A stretch of DNA of 64,000 nucleotides, from positions 5,448,342 through 5,512,341 of the forward strand of contig NC_051090.1 of the NCBI RefSeq assembly GCF_901709675.1. Reading direction: 5' to 3'. Below, piece after piece: positions 53,401 through 64,000 of this stretch. Position numbers and translations under genes: made by a program. A model generated the notes under the pieces. That model saw only the letters and a list, made by a program, of their open reading frames with translations, was not told where the DNA came from and searched no databases. Within the stretch, counting starts at the first letter, position 1, and every line of letters begins with the position of its first letter. This stretch comes from Syngnathus acus (taxonomy: Eukaryota > Chordata > Actinopteri > Syngnathiformes > Syngnathidae).

Positions 53401-56400
53401 CAACTCGCTGCCCCACCTGCCATTTTACCTCAACCAAAACCTCGGCCAGCCCGTTACTCAACTCCATCTGCGCCATCACTCCACACCCGCGCGGCATTCC
53501 TTTCGCCTTTCGCCATCAATTGCATCAATCAAGCAAACTTGTCAGAACTCAAAGAACTATGCTGTCCGACTCTACGTATCCCCTCAAGGTATCATCTCTC
53601 CGCGTCATTATTCGATCAAGTGGTTCTCAGCCGTCTGCCGATCTGTGTCGCACTTGAGGGACCGAGTGCTCCTGAGGGCCCCTTCCCAGTGTCTATTGTT
53701 TCACTGTGTGAAAAGAGAAAAGGGGAGAGGGGAGGGGGGGGTCCCTTGTGCAAAAAAAAAAAATTGTTCATTTATTAATTTGCACTATATCATGTTGCCC
53801 AGTTTCATGTTTGACAAAAAAGCGTCCGGCAAATGGGCAGATTAGTTCTCAACACCAGATGTCCAGACCAGACTGGCGAGATTCACTCGGTCCCCCTTCC
53901 CACCCACTTCCTGCGGTATCATTATCGGACTCCTTATCTGTTTATCTTCCTCGTCCCGCTGCCTCCTTAGCTCGTGTGTGCTCTGCGGCATTAAGGGCTC
54001 GCGTCAGGCAGATGGACAAAGCCTCAAATCAATCCGAGAGATCAATACACCCCAGACAGACTGAGATTTGCCGTCCAGACTGACGGACGGTTGACAGCGG
54101 CTCGGATCAGGTCCAGTCTGGGCTCGCCGCTTCCCGCCCCACTCCGGCTTAGTTCCGTCTGGTCTTGTTCAGTGATGACATGTTAGCATTTCATGCTGAA
54201 ATGTGAAGAAAATATTTAAAGAACATGTTCTGGAATTTTTTAATGTCATGTTTTTGCTCACGGGCTGTCGACGCTTTGCCATTTTTCCAGGTACGACCAG
54301 CAGTGGTTGAGCTAGAAGGGGGCTGCGGGGGGCACTGCCTCCCCCCCCTAGAAACCAATGCAGATAATTGACTTCATCATATTTTCCCAGGATTTCTTTT
54401 CCACATTTCTGCTCATCACCCAAAAAGAACATGATGAATCTTTATCTTGTTTTGTAGACCCACTGAGTCATTTTAATTCATTTATTTCCTTCCCATTAGA
54501 AATATGTTGAATAAAGGAGCCCATCATTTTCCTTCGTTGTTTAGTTACGACTAACGCATCCAGTGTGCTGGAAATTTCTGCAGTTTTCAGCAGAGTGACT
54601 ACTGAAAATTCAATTTTCCATGATATTCTAATTGCCTAGTTGCGTCTGTGTGTTTTCAGTGAGTACTGTTTGTCCTTGTCTTTGCTCCAGTGAGCTCCAT
54701 GTGACAACACGGCTGCACTCGCCCAGAACCAGAAAGCATATTTTCCTCCACGTGACGCTGTGTGACAAGAGAAAAGATTGCAGACAAATTGGGGATAATG
54801 ACGCTAGACACAGAGAGACCCATTAAGTCATCAGACACAAAAAAAAACACACAGGTGAGTGATCTTCTTCGCAGACAAAAGCAGACTGGATGTTTGTTTT
54901 ACGTCACGTGGCGAGGCCTCACACCGTCTGTGCTCATTTTAGGTCAGGTTGCTGATAGCAGACGGCAACGAGCCTCACCAGTTCCCGCCTGTCTTCCGGC
55001 TGTAGCGTCTGTTGTGTTTTTGATGTAGTCCAGGCTCGCAGCCCGGGCCCCCGACTCGGTCTGAGGGGCCCGTGATGAAAACAAGCAGGGAGGAAGGAAG
55101 CAGCTCGGCAGCAACAGTCAATCATCACTCAGTCGGCGTGCGTATGTGGTGACTGTCTTACAGGTTTGCTGAGTTTACAATGAAAGGCTTTTATTTATGA
55201 ATAAATGGTGGCTGTCAAAAAGAAATGCCTCCCCAAACACCTCCAGGAAAAAATATAAGGTATTAACTCTAATTTTTGGGATGTATATAACCATCAATTT
55301 TTTATGTATTTTTTTGTGGCAAAATTTTAAAAAAAAACAATTTTTTTGTATGCCCCCAATTAGGATGTTTTGTGTTGATTTTTGTTAGACTTTCCGGAAC
55401 AGGTTAATCCACAAAATCAAAGTTTTTCCGTACATTTTATTGAGCAGTTTTAGTAGAATGTCTTTAGTTCAAGTCAAGGGCTAATTAATTTAAGATGATA
55501 TTGTTTTCCCTTATTTTCTTCTAGAAGTATGCTTGGCTGTAGAGCTGAATGATTTCTGGATCAGCATGGAGGTTTTTTTTTTTTCTCCCCTTCTAGTAGC
55601 ATTCAAATTTCCCCTCGGACTTTACTGGACGCCGAGAGTTTCGTGATGAGGGTTTGGCTGAAAGTTGCCGCGTGAGTCATAAAGCACGGCAGGCTCGTGC
55701 ATCCTGCCAAGGGAGTCGCTGGCAAGCACGTCACTCTTCCTTGCCGGGACAGGAAGCCAGTGAGGTTAAACAAAGGGAATCCCGCAAACGTTGGCCAGGA
55801 AACTCCACAGCGACGTCCCACGCTTCCCGCCACAGAGACTTCTGGTGGCGGCCGCATACTCGGATGGATTCCCACTGGAGGATCTTCAAGCTACAACAGA
55901 ATTCAACAGTAGATAAAGAAAGTAGAATAACACTCAGAGGACCGCACACCTCCATCAAGGCTGCAAACCAAATTGGAAAAATGTTGGAGCTCCCATTTTT
56001 TTAGTTTCCACCTACAGGAGCAACGCTTCTTCTCGCATGTGTCCGACAGACGAAGAGCAAGCCTAGCAGCGGGCATCAGACGGTTGGCTGACACCAAATC
56101 AATCACAGGCCTGCTCAAGTGATTTTTATTGGCTCTAAAAAGTCCTTGCCACAGGCCTAACGGGGAACATTCATCTCCACCCACGCAATTCGTCCAGCTC
56201 CCAACACGGACGACTTAAAAGAAAATGACAGAGCGTCTAAATAAATGTGTTCTCATCACAGACGTGGGCCAGATCAATGACCTCCTCTTTCTTGTTTTGA
56301 AGGAACGAGGACTTTGTTCTCCTGTCCCCCTCCTCACATGAAGATCTCACCTCCGCTAGCAGACCCCAATCCTTTCCTGCCAGCATGCTTTATGAAGGAC

Positions 56401-59400
56401 AAGTTCATAGAGGATCTGGTTCTCATTGACTTCCTAATAAGACATTTTGTCTCCTGCTTAGCGTCTGCTAGCCAGAAGCAAAGCCGCCCCCCCCAAAAGA
56501 ATCCAATGAATGTGTGTGTATTATTAGTTTTATTTTTGTTTAACAGTGAAGGTAGATACAAAACAGCATATTTTATTCCAAATTTTGTTAGCCATCTGTT
56601 TAGAAGTTGTTGACGCGCCCATCGCAAGGTCATCGTTCAACAGCCCGAAAATAAAAGCGAAAACAAATAAAAGCATCTCCTGGCACACATGCCCAGTAAA
56701 TCTCCCCAGGATGCAATAACAACCTCCCAGGGAGCATGGAACACAAGGACTGTGATCTTTTTTTTTTTTTTTTTTACTGAGGGCACAAATGAAAGACTGG
56801 TGGAATAGGGCGGCCAAATCTCAGGCTGCTTTAAATCACCTGGACCAGGCTCGGCCTTTAAATCGCAGGCCAACTCCCTGCTGGCCATGAGGGAGGCGAA
56901 GGAGAAATTCGCTGACCAGTAAACAATGTCCGCCGAGCTCCCTGGAGCCACGGGAGGGAAAGGAAACGACACGTCCCCTGGGCCTTAACTTTGACCTTAC
57001 CGCTGTTCCTTAGATAAAATGTGATCTGTGCGATACATTTGTTTTAAATTTGGTCGCTAATGGCTGCAGTCAGAGTTTAAAATAAAATTAATATTTATGT
57101 TGAATTTATATTGTACAATTATATCAATTGCTACATCAGAGTCACCTTCAGCGAGCGAGCAGCTCTTCACGCAAGGCGCCCAGATTATGCAGAGCTGAAC
57201 ATCAACGGCAACAACTGTTCCAACTAAAGTGCATGACTTACTTTTGTGTTTTATTTCACTTTGTGACTAGCTTCCCCCAGGCACTGTAAAAACGAAAAAG
57301 AAGAAAAGCGCCAACAGTGCCCGTGCTGCAAGGTTGTTTGAAGCCGAGTCCAGAAAGAAAATATTTTTAGAAGCACTTTTCTCCACTACGGGGTAGGAAA
57401 AAAATCTCATTCTAAACCACTGGTAGTCTGAAACATATATTTTTAATCACAACATAGATGTGCATTCTCCAAAAAGAAAGAGGGTGCTATTACCATAATA
57501 AAGTTTTTAAAAAACACAAAGATACAAGCATGCATGTGCCCCCCACCCCCTTGCAGGAACAGTTAGCACACTCAAATTAACATCCTCTGTTTCCATGGTA
57601 CACAAGCTTCGGTCTTACAATTTAAACTCTAGAACGCCCCCCCTCCTCACATTTGACCCCCACATCCATCCCCCACCTGCTCCTAAAACGTCCCTAAATC
57701 ACAACACAAATATACACGCCATTAAAAAAAAAAAAACATGATGCACAAGCAAGAGCACCTCTGGGCCGAGGATGGCGGCCACAAGTGTCGTAACCTAGCA
57801 ACCGGGGAGTAGCTGCCGCCAAGGCGCGGGCGGGAGGTGGGGAGGATGGTCGGGTGGTTTCCTCTTGAAAATAAAACCCACTCACTCGTTCTCGTTTATT
57901 CCTGCCTTTGTTTGAACGGCTATTTTAAGACCTTTGAGCGTGGCTCTCCCTCACCCGAGGATTCATTTATTTTTAGTCACATGGTTGCTTTTGTGTAGAC
58001 CGACACTCTCTATCACTGCCGGGCTGCCTGCATCTGCTTTGCACAACAGGAGGATGAGGAGGAAGCGTATGTGTGTGTGTGTGTATGAGGGATGAAAACA
58101 GACAGAGGGAGTGTTTTCCATCTGTGTGTTTGGCTCAGTGTATTCCTTTTGTTTGAGGCGGTATTGCCACGCAGCATGTCGACGAATACGTTCATACCTC
58201 CCCCCCTCAATCTGGATTGGTTCCTCTTACACAGCACTGTCTTTGTGATGCGTATATTTGTTGCTATAGCGAAGCTACTATGCTCACTTTTTTTTCTTTT
58301 TTTTTCCTTTATTAATTTTTTTTTAGTATCATCAATGCCTTTATTATTATTATTATTGCACAATTTCTGTGTCACTATACTATTCATCTGAATTTATGCT
58401 AATCACAGTGTTCAGGTGTGCCAAATAAAGTGACGGTGGAGTGCATAGGCATTGAAAATTCCTGAAAGAGAAGTCTGATTGTGTTTGAATCAAAAGCACA
58501 AACAGATGAGCGTGAGTATGAATCAATGTTCTCGGCCTCTTCATTTGCATATTCAAAGCTTATGCACGATGTCACAGGTACAATTTATCTGAGTCATAAG
58601 ATGCTCACCCCCCCGTCCCTCGGATAAAACACCGTCGCCCTCTGCGTCGTGGGCAACGGCAGCAATAAAAAATAAACAAGGAAATCATACAGAGGCGAGA
58701 TGTGCGAGTCCCTGGCGGCGATGTGAGTTTAACGTCAGTGGCTGGAGAAAGGTCAACGCAAAGGCGCATGGAAATAAATAGGCACGTGTGCTTGGGGAAG
58801 AGCGGGGTCCCAATCTATTCCCCTCACGCTCGCCTTTCTCTCCCATTACAGACCTCATCAGCATCAAATCCCCACTCGGAGAGCCAACCCCCTCCCCCTG
58901 CATACAGTACAGTATACGTGTCTTCTTTCTCTCACAGTCGCACCTTCACTTGAGGCCTCCTTGCAAGAATGAGGAAATGTGCTCGTCTTTGCGATTATAA
59001 TGTATTTGTATTCTTCCTGTAAGACTGGTTGTGCTACGAGTGGGCAACCCTAAGCCCCTTATGGGGAAAAGGACCCCCATCCTCGAGCTATCCAGTTTCC
59101 ATGGAGGTTGTTGTGTCCTGAATTTAAACGACCGTATGCAACATTGAGCGCACACCTCGCATTTAATGAAGTGAAATGTGAAAATGTAAGGCTTTTATCA
59201 TATGACCTCTTTGTCTATAGAAATAAAATAATTGCAATAAATGAATAATTTTGGTTGTATAGTGGGCTTTTAATAATGACATTTTTGGTGTTTATTTAGA
59301 TGAATAATGTAAATAAAACAATATATATAATTTTGTAACAATTTAAATAATAAAAATAATAAATAATAAAAATAATTTAAATTCGTATATTATGTATATT

Positions 59401-60319
59401 CCCGCCTCAATGATCCATTTTGGCTTTCGCTTAATTTTATACTCTATAGTGTCTGTGATTAGCAGCCAGCGATCACTATTTGAACGACAGCTTCTTGGTT
59501 CCGGAACACAGCAGACATTTTGGTTACCTTCCGAGCAACTATGACTGCATGCCAGCCGCCTCCACCACTGGACAGTCGCTCCTCACAGATTTGCTAACAT
59601 GACAGGCTGGCTGGATGATGATAAATGCAGAGGAGGAAAAGCAATTAGAGGATCAGTTAGGTGTTGTGTTCAGGGTAGCCATTAACAGAGGATGTGCACA
59701 AACATGCTGGAAAACATACACAAATTCACACACACAATCACACATGCACACACTGCAGTAGGTTTCGATGCTACAACCGATTTTTGTTCATCGTCTGATG
59801 CGTAGAGGTCTTGACCTGCACTTATGTGAATGTACAGTTGTCAAATTGAATGGTCCAAACAGTGGCACTTCTTTTTGATTGATTGCTGGATAGATATTTA
59901 TTCAACAGGCTAAACAGGCATTACACTATTGGACAAGAAAACAAACAAGTGAGAAACAACGCCAACTAAATCTAGGTCCCCAAATGGAGAAAAAAACAGC
60001 TTTTCAGTTTTTTTTATTATTCGAGGCCGAAAATCTTTTATTTTGAAAGGTAACAGGATTCTCTACTTCACATCCGTTATGACTGACTTGCTGGTTGCGC
60101 GTCGTTAATATTGATTCCAGAAGATAGTGTGGGGCCCATGGTGGTTTTTGGGACATTTGAATGGACATTCATATTCACCCGCCTTGTTATTTTTTTCTAA
60201 ATACTTTGTGATGTTTCTGGACACGTTATATGCCGTTATATGCAAATAGTACTGTATGGTATCAGTGGCGAATATTTGGGGATTTCAATAAGGCACCTGG
60301 GACAACTACGGGGGTCCTC

Positions 60320-60550
60320 AGTACCCGGAAGTAGTTGACAGTGAGCGGGAGTTTCGCCGGGTCGTGACTGTAACTGCCGCTGTTGTGTGTGTTTCAGGTG
60401 AGTAAATCTGTTGAAAAGTTGATCTGAACTTGTAATACTGCTGGTAGTCTGAGCTAATTATTGATTAATGACTGTTGCACAGGTGATTGCGACGCACCGC
60501 AAGCCCTGCAATGAACCATTGACGCCTTCAAAGATAATTCGTCAACAAAT
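60320..60550 (+). promoter_or_regulatory. Candidate promoter and two small 5' exons of an unknown gene
   Basis: A perfect ETS site (CCGGAAGT, within 60325-60333) is followed by CpG-richer sequence and a donor TTTCAG|GTGAGT at 60397/60398. After an 85-base gap with branch-like TTGATTAATGACTG comes the acceptor GTTGCACAG|G at 60482/60483. A 68-base exon then ends in AAAT|GTAAGT at 60550. The second exon has only a tiny frame (ATG, two codons, stop), so both would be 5' UTR. A CRE palindrome lies at 60720-60727. The coding part was not found in the remaining 3.4 kb. Gene identity unknown. Confidence 0.4.
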
Positions 60551-63500
60551 GTAAGTCTTACTTGTTAGCTAACTGCATTGCTAAGGGTTAAAAGTTATTC
60601 AATATTAGTGTAAATGAAGCAAACATATATATTTTTTTACATTCACTTTGTCAGACAAACAAAGTTTGATATCTGTTATAGAAGGTGCAAACACTGACGT
60701 TGACATTATGCAACAGCAGTGACGTCATGATGATGCGCCTGAGTATATTTGAAAATAAATGTGCATTTTTTTTTATCTAATTACTGTGCATTATATAAAA
60801 ACCTATAGCTAATTATTAGGAAATGGTGAATAAGTGAATGATGATGGACTTGTAAACATCCTCATCCATGGCGGCTCCCTAAATATGATACACTACAGTT
60901 GCTTCCCAAAATGAAAAAATGTATAATAAGCAATGGTTAGCAAGCTTTTCTCTCCAACAGATTGTACTCCCACAATTACACGGCCCATACAGAATCCATG
61001 GCCCTTAATTACAGGTGTTACTTGACCGCCAAACAAAAACATTTTGGACACGCTAGCTTGCCGGTTCACATTTGCCAACTTGTTTTGCTCGCCTCCTGGC
61101 TTTGTTTACTCTTGCGGGGACATTTTGTCACAGGCCGAACTACATTCGGACCGGATGGGGATGTTCTTCTACATGATGAATGCGATGTAGTGGAACCGTA
61201 GGTGGCGCAGAAAAAGTCTACAAAGTGTGTGTTGCTGTTGCAGGAGTGTGTGTGAGCGAACGCTTGTGTGTATGGGCTAGTGGGGGTGGCAGGCCTATAA
61301 TCTGCTCCAAACCGCTCGCGGGCAGAGGCGAGGTGGGCGAGACAGCGAAACAGAAAGAGAGCACGAGAAGGAGAGAGCGAGGGCGTGAGGACAAGTGAAG
61401 AAGTTGGCAAGGAAGATGGAGAGAAAAACAAACAAACAAGAGTTGTGATTCCGGCTTAAAGATGCACTACAGCCGCTGTCCTCGCTCCCGTCTTCCCGCC
61501 CATTGTCACGCTGAGTTCTGTGGGCGCCGTGGCGCCGGCTAATTCCTCTGACATTTACGCCGCTTTCTCAGCCTCCCCAGCCCCCGTTGGGATGACGCAA
61601 AGCTGGGTCGGAACCGCTGTCACCACCCACAATGGCCTCAGGTGCATGGGAGATGGCGCACGTTGCCGAGCCAATGACGATGCCCTCAGCAGCACTCGGT
61701 GAGCCGAGCCCCCGTATATTGTGTTCTATTATACAGTATGTCTTGAATAAAACAGGGTCAGTGTGGGTGGAGGAATATGAGAAGCCGACAAGGGAAGGAG
61801 ATGAGGGTGGATGAAGAAGCAGAAAAGTGATAGCGACGCGCTCGAGTTTGAAAGAAAACAACTAAACTGCTTGCAAGAAACTAATCGAAGTAAATATATT
61901 GCTTTTACATCTGGAATTACTGCAGCTGTAAAGTTGCCATGACCAATACTTCTTCATTTTATTCCATTTTTTCTTCTACTTTATTTTGTCAGTTGGTGTT
62001 TTTGGTGCTTTAGCTATAACTGCTGGCATTAGAATATTTACTGTTGGAGTAATCCAAAAGTAATTAAAAGATGCTCTACTTTAATAATTCGGTTCTTGGA
62101 TTACATTACTAACTATATCACATTAACTAGTAACTGAATTAAAATGTATCAATGTGATGGAGATATTTTTTTCCGGAATACTTTTCCAATATGGCTCATA
62201 ACTTGTCTAAGCAACTTTACTTGCTTGCCATCAACTGACATTTATTAATACTTCATAAAATCATCACAATATAAACATAGTCATGCTGTGCCCTTGTGTC
62301 AAAGACATTATGAAGGTTTGCCATATGTGAAAAGTCTACAGCTGTAATTTTGCTCCCTGTAATATTGCAGTGCCGTGTCTGGTTATACAGCAGCCCAGGG
62401 GGAGCTCATACTTCTCTATCTGACATCTGTGATGTTTTGTCTCTTCTGCCCACCTTGCAAGACACACTGATAGCTACATTGATAATATCTAAGGTGCACG
62501 CACGCACATGCATTTTCATGACTACCTTACATAATTCCTTGTTTAAACTGTAACGCACAAAGGGAATCAGTCAGTCTCCAGATGAAACAGTTACTTTGAG
62601 TCACAGGCTGATTCCTGCAATCTTTTGCAAATCACTGTGGATTGGGGGGAAAATTGTAAATATGTCTTTGTGGGTTTTAATGCATCAAGTTTAAAAATGC
62701 AAATGGTGGATGGGATCGGTTCTTTTGCGATGTCTTTTTGTTGGTCCTTTCTCGGGCTCTGAGAAAGAAGAACACAAAGAAATTCCAATTACCTGCATGT
62801 GGTTTTATCGGATTCTGTCGTTCTACTGTACAGCTGGGTACTGTAATATTCTGGAATAAATGCGATGATAGCGCCAAATGGTTTAACGAGGAAGCTTTAT
62901 GTTGGTGGTTTTCAAAAATACAAAAAAAGGACTGTATAAAAAATCCGTATATGGACATTATGTCCGATACAAGGACGTACAACAAACCAGACCTTAAAGA
63001 AGTGAGTATTGAAAGAAAAGTCGTTATAATCGAGCGCCAATTCCCCCCCCCCCCCCCCCCCCCCTACAGCCTTGGGTGCTCACTCAGACAGATCTAAACG
63101 ATATTGACAGTTGAATAAATTTTCTGCTTGAAATCACGACAGCTCGAGCATGCTTTCCCCTCTTCTCAATGACCCGCTGAAGTGCTAAATAATTACATTA
63201 CTTTCCAGAGGCTAATTTGACTGAAAGCAATAATTTGGGTCCCTGACCACCATTGTTGTTTTCATACGTTTTATATTGGCGGAATGGAAATGAACCATAG
63301 GTTAGTGTGGCTATGCGTTCAGTTAAATTTGTTGCCAGAGGATCATTTGAATGATGTTTCGTGTAATGCGTCAGGCAAAAAAAAAAAAACCTCATTATTT
63401 GGTACCTTTCAATTTTCTCTTACTTGACACTGACTGATGAGGTGTCAATAGGCGCCATTACTTCATCTTCAAAGATAATAACAGACACCATGCCCCAATT

Positions 63501-64000
63501 AGTCGCCGGGTGCATCATCCACTTATAGATGTCTCCCTTTTCCCATCTGGCAGAAAAAAAACCAAGATAATGTAATTATCTCACTTCATAGACCCATTTA
63601 ATAGGGAACTGCTGAGCTCATTTGAATTGCATCGCTAACCAAAACAGCAGAACCTACAGAGGCACAAAAAAGGCTTTTGCCATATGTTGTTCAGTGCATA
63701 GACATTTTCCATCCAGAAAAACACCCAATGTCACCTGAGATTTTAATATTTAGAAAAAGACAGTATATGAAACTAATATTGTCTTATCCACGCTATCGAT
63801 TTAGTCATGCTTTCTCATTTCCACGTATCCGTCATATACTGCGCATCTTTTATTCAAAAGCATATTGCGGATATTTGTGTCATATTAAAAACCGTAATAA
63901 ATAAACCTGGTCTTACTATGGTGCCATTCAATAAACGCATTCCAGTTTATGCTTTCAAGTGCAAAATAAATACAGCACATCATTCCGTCATCATTAAGCA
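60551..64000. other. 3' end of window: no coding exon recognised
   Basis: If the 60.3-kb promoter is real, this is its intron. Some CpG and purine-rich text lies at 61180-61560. The rest is AT-rich, with a poly-C tract near 63.05 kb. A plus-strand frame at 62738-63097 is open for 119 codons but runs into the poly-C tract and has no family resemblance. Confidence 0.5.
63043..63064. repeat. Poly-C tract (22 C)
   Basis: An uninterrupted C run. Its length is uncertain for technical reasons. Confidence 0.9.

Larger units (their letters stand above)
41096..60319. other. Large spacer downstream of midn
   Basis: About 19 kb on which I find no exon of a recognisable protein on either strand. In human, CIRBP follows MIDN directly; no RRM motif of that family is seen here. 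The stretch contains simple repeats, degenerate fish repeats, a tRNA-Ile-like pseudogene, a motif cluster at 44.7-44.9 kb, a CpG-rich islet at 47.0-47.2 kb, a CRE at 42560-42567, and many short open frames with low-complexity sequence. 48.2-49.6 kb, 52.2-54.1 kb and 55.6-57.0 kb are relatively free of repeats and could hold conserved non-coding elements. Confidence 0.65.

Noticed and set aside
62738-63097. 119-codon open frame on the plus strand
   Set aside because: It ends in a 22-C tract read as poly-proline, with no splice sites that would join it to a family and no recognisable motif.

Overview
The window is a piece of a ray-finned fish (teleost) nuclear genome. Evidence: spliced vertebrate genes with GT-AG introns, long AT-rich non-coding stretches with microsatellites, and short non-autonomous DNA transposons of fish type. 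The gene order cbarp (minus) - atp5f1d (plus) - midn (plus) is the same trio, in the same orientations, as on human 19p13.3 (CBARP - ATP5F1D - MIDN). I assembled the three genes exon by exon from frame, splice sites and remembered family sequences. All exon phases join without a frame break.

Layout. 1-4834, minus: most of cbarp, a single-pass regulator of voltage-gated calcium channels; its 3' end lies beyond base 1. 4835-7614: head-to-head intergenic region with the atp5f1d promoter (a palindromic CRE and two ZNF143-like sites). 7615-10275: atp5f1d, the delta subunit of mitochondrial ATP synthase, four coding exons, 160 aa. 10276-21094: gene-free spacer with a 68-bp hAT fold-back element with an 8-bp target duplication, a 318-bp pogo/Tigger-type MITE and a perfect 24-bp palindrome. 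21095-23019: one or two candidate midn promoters. 23020-38175: midn (midnolin), seven coding exons, 539 aa, with a long 3' UTR to about 41.09 kb. 41.1-60.3 kb: spacer with no convincing coding exon, holding a tRNA-Ile-like pseudogene, degenerate fish repeats, and a cluster of CArG, ETS, X-box, CRE and AP-1 motifs. 60.32-60.55 kb: possible first exons of another plus-strand gene whose coding part was not found before the window ends.

The three genes do not form a pathway; they are a conserved neighbourhood. One is neuronal (Ca-channel regulator), one is a housekeeping mitochondrial gene, and one is an activity-induced proteolysis factor. The most interesting non-coding signal is the number of full palindromic CREs (TGACGTCA): I count eight in 64 kb, where about one is expected by chance. 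Several sit in and around midn, whose mammalian orthologue belongs to the immediate-early response. I found no CRISPR array, no operon-like defence system and no intact transposase, and nothing that I would call a new biological system.
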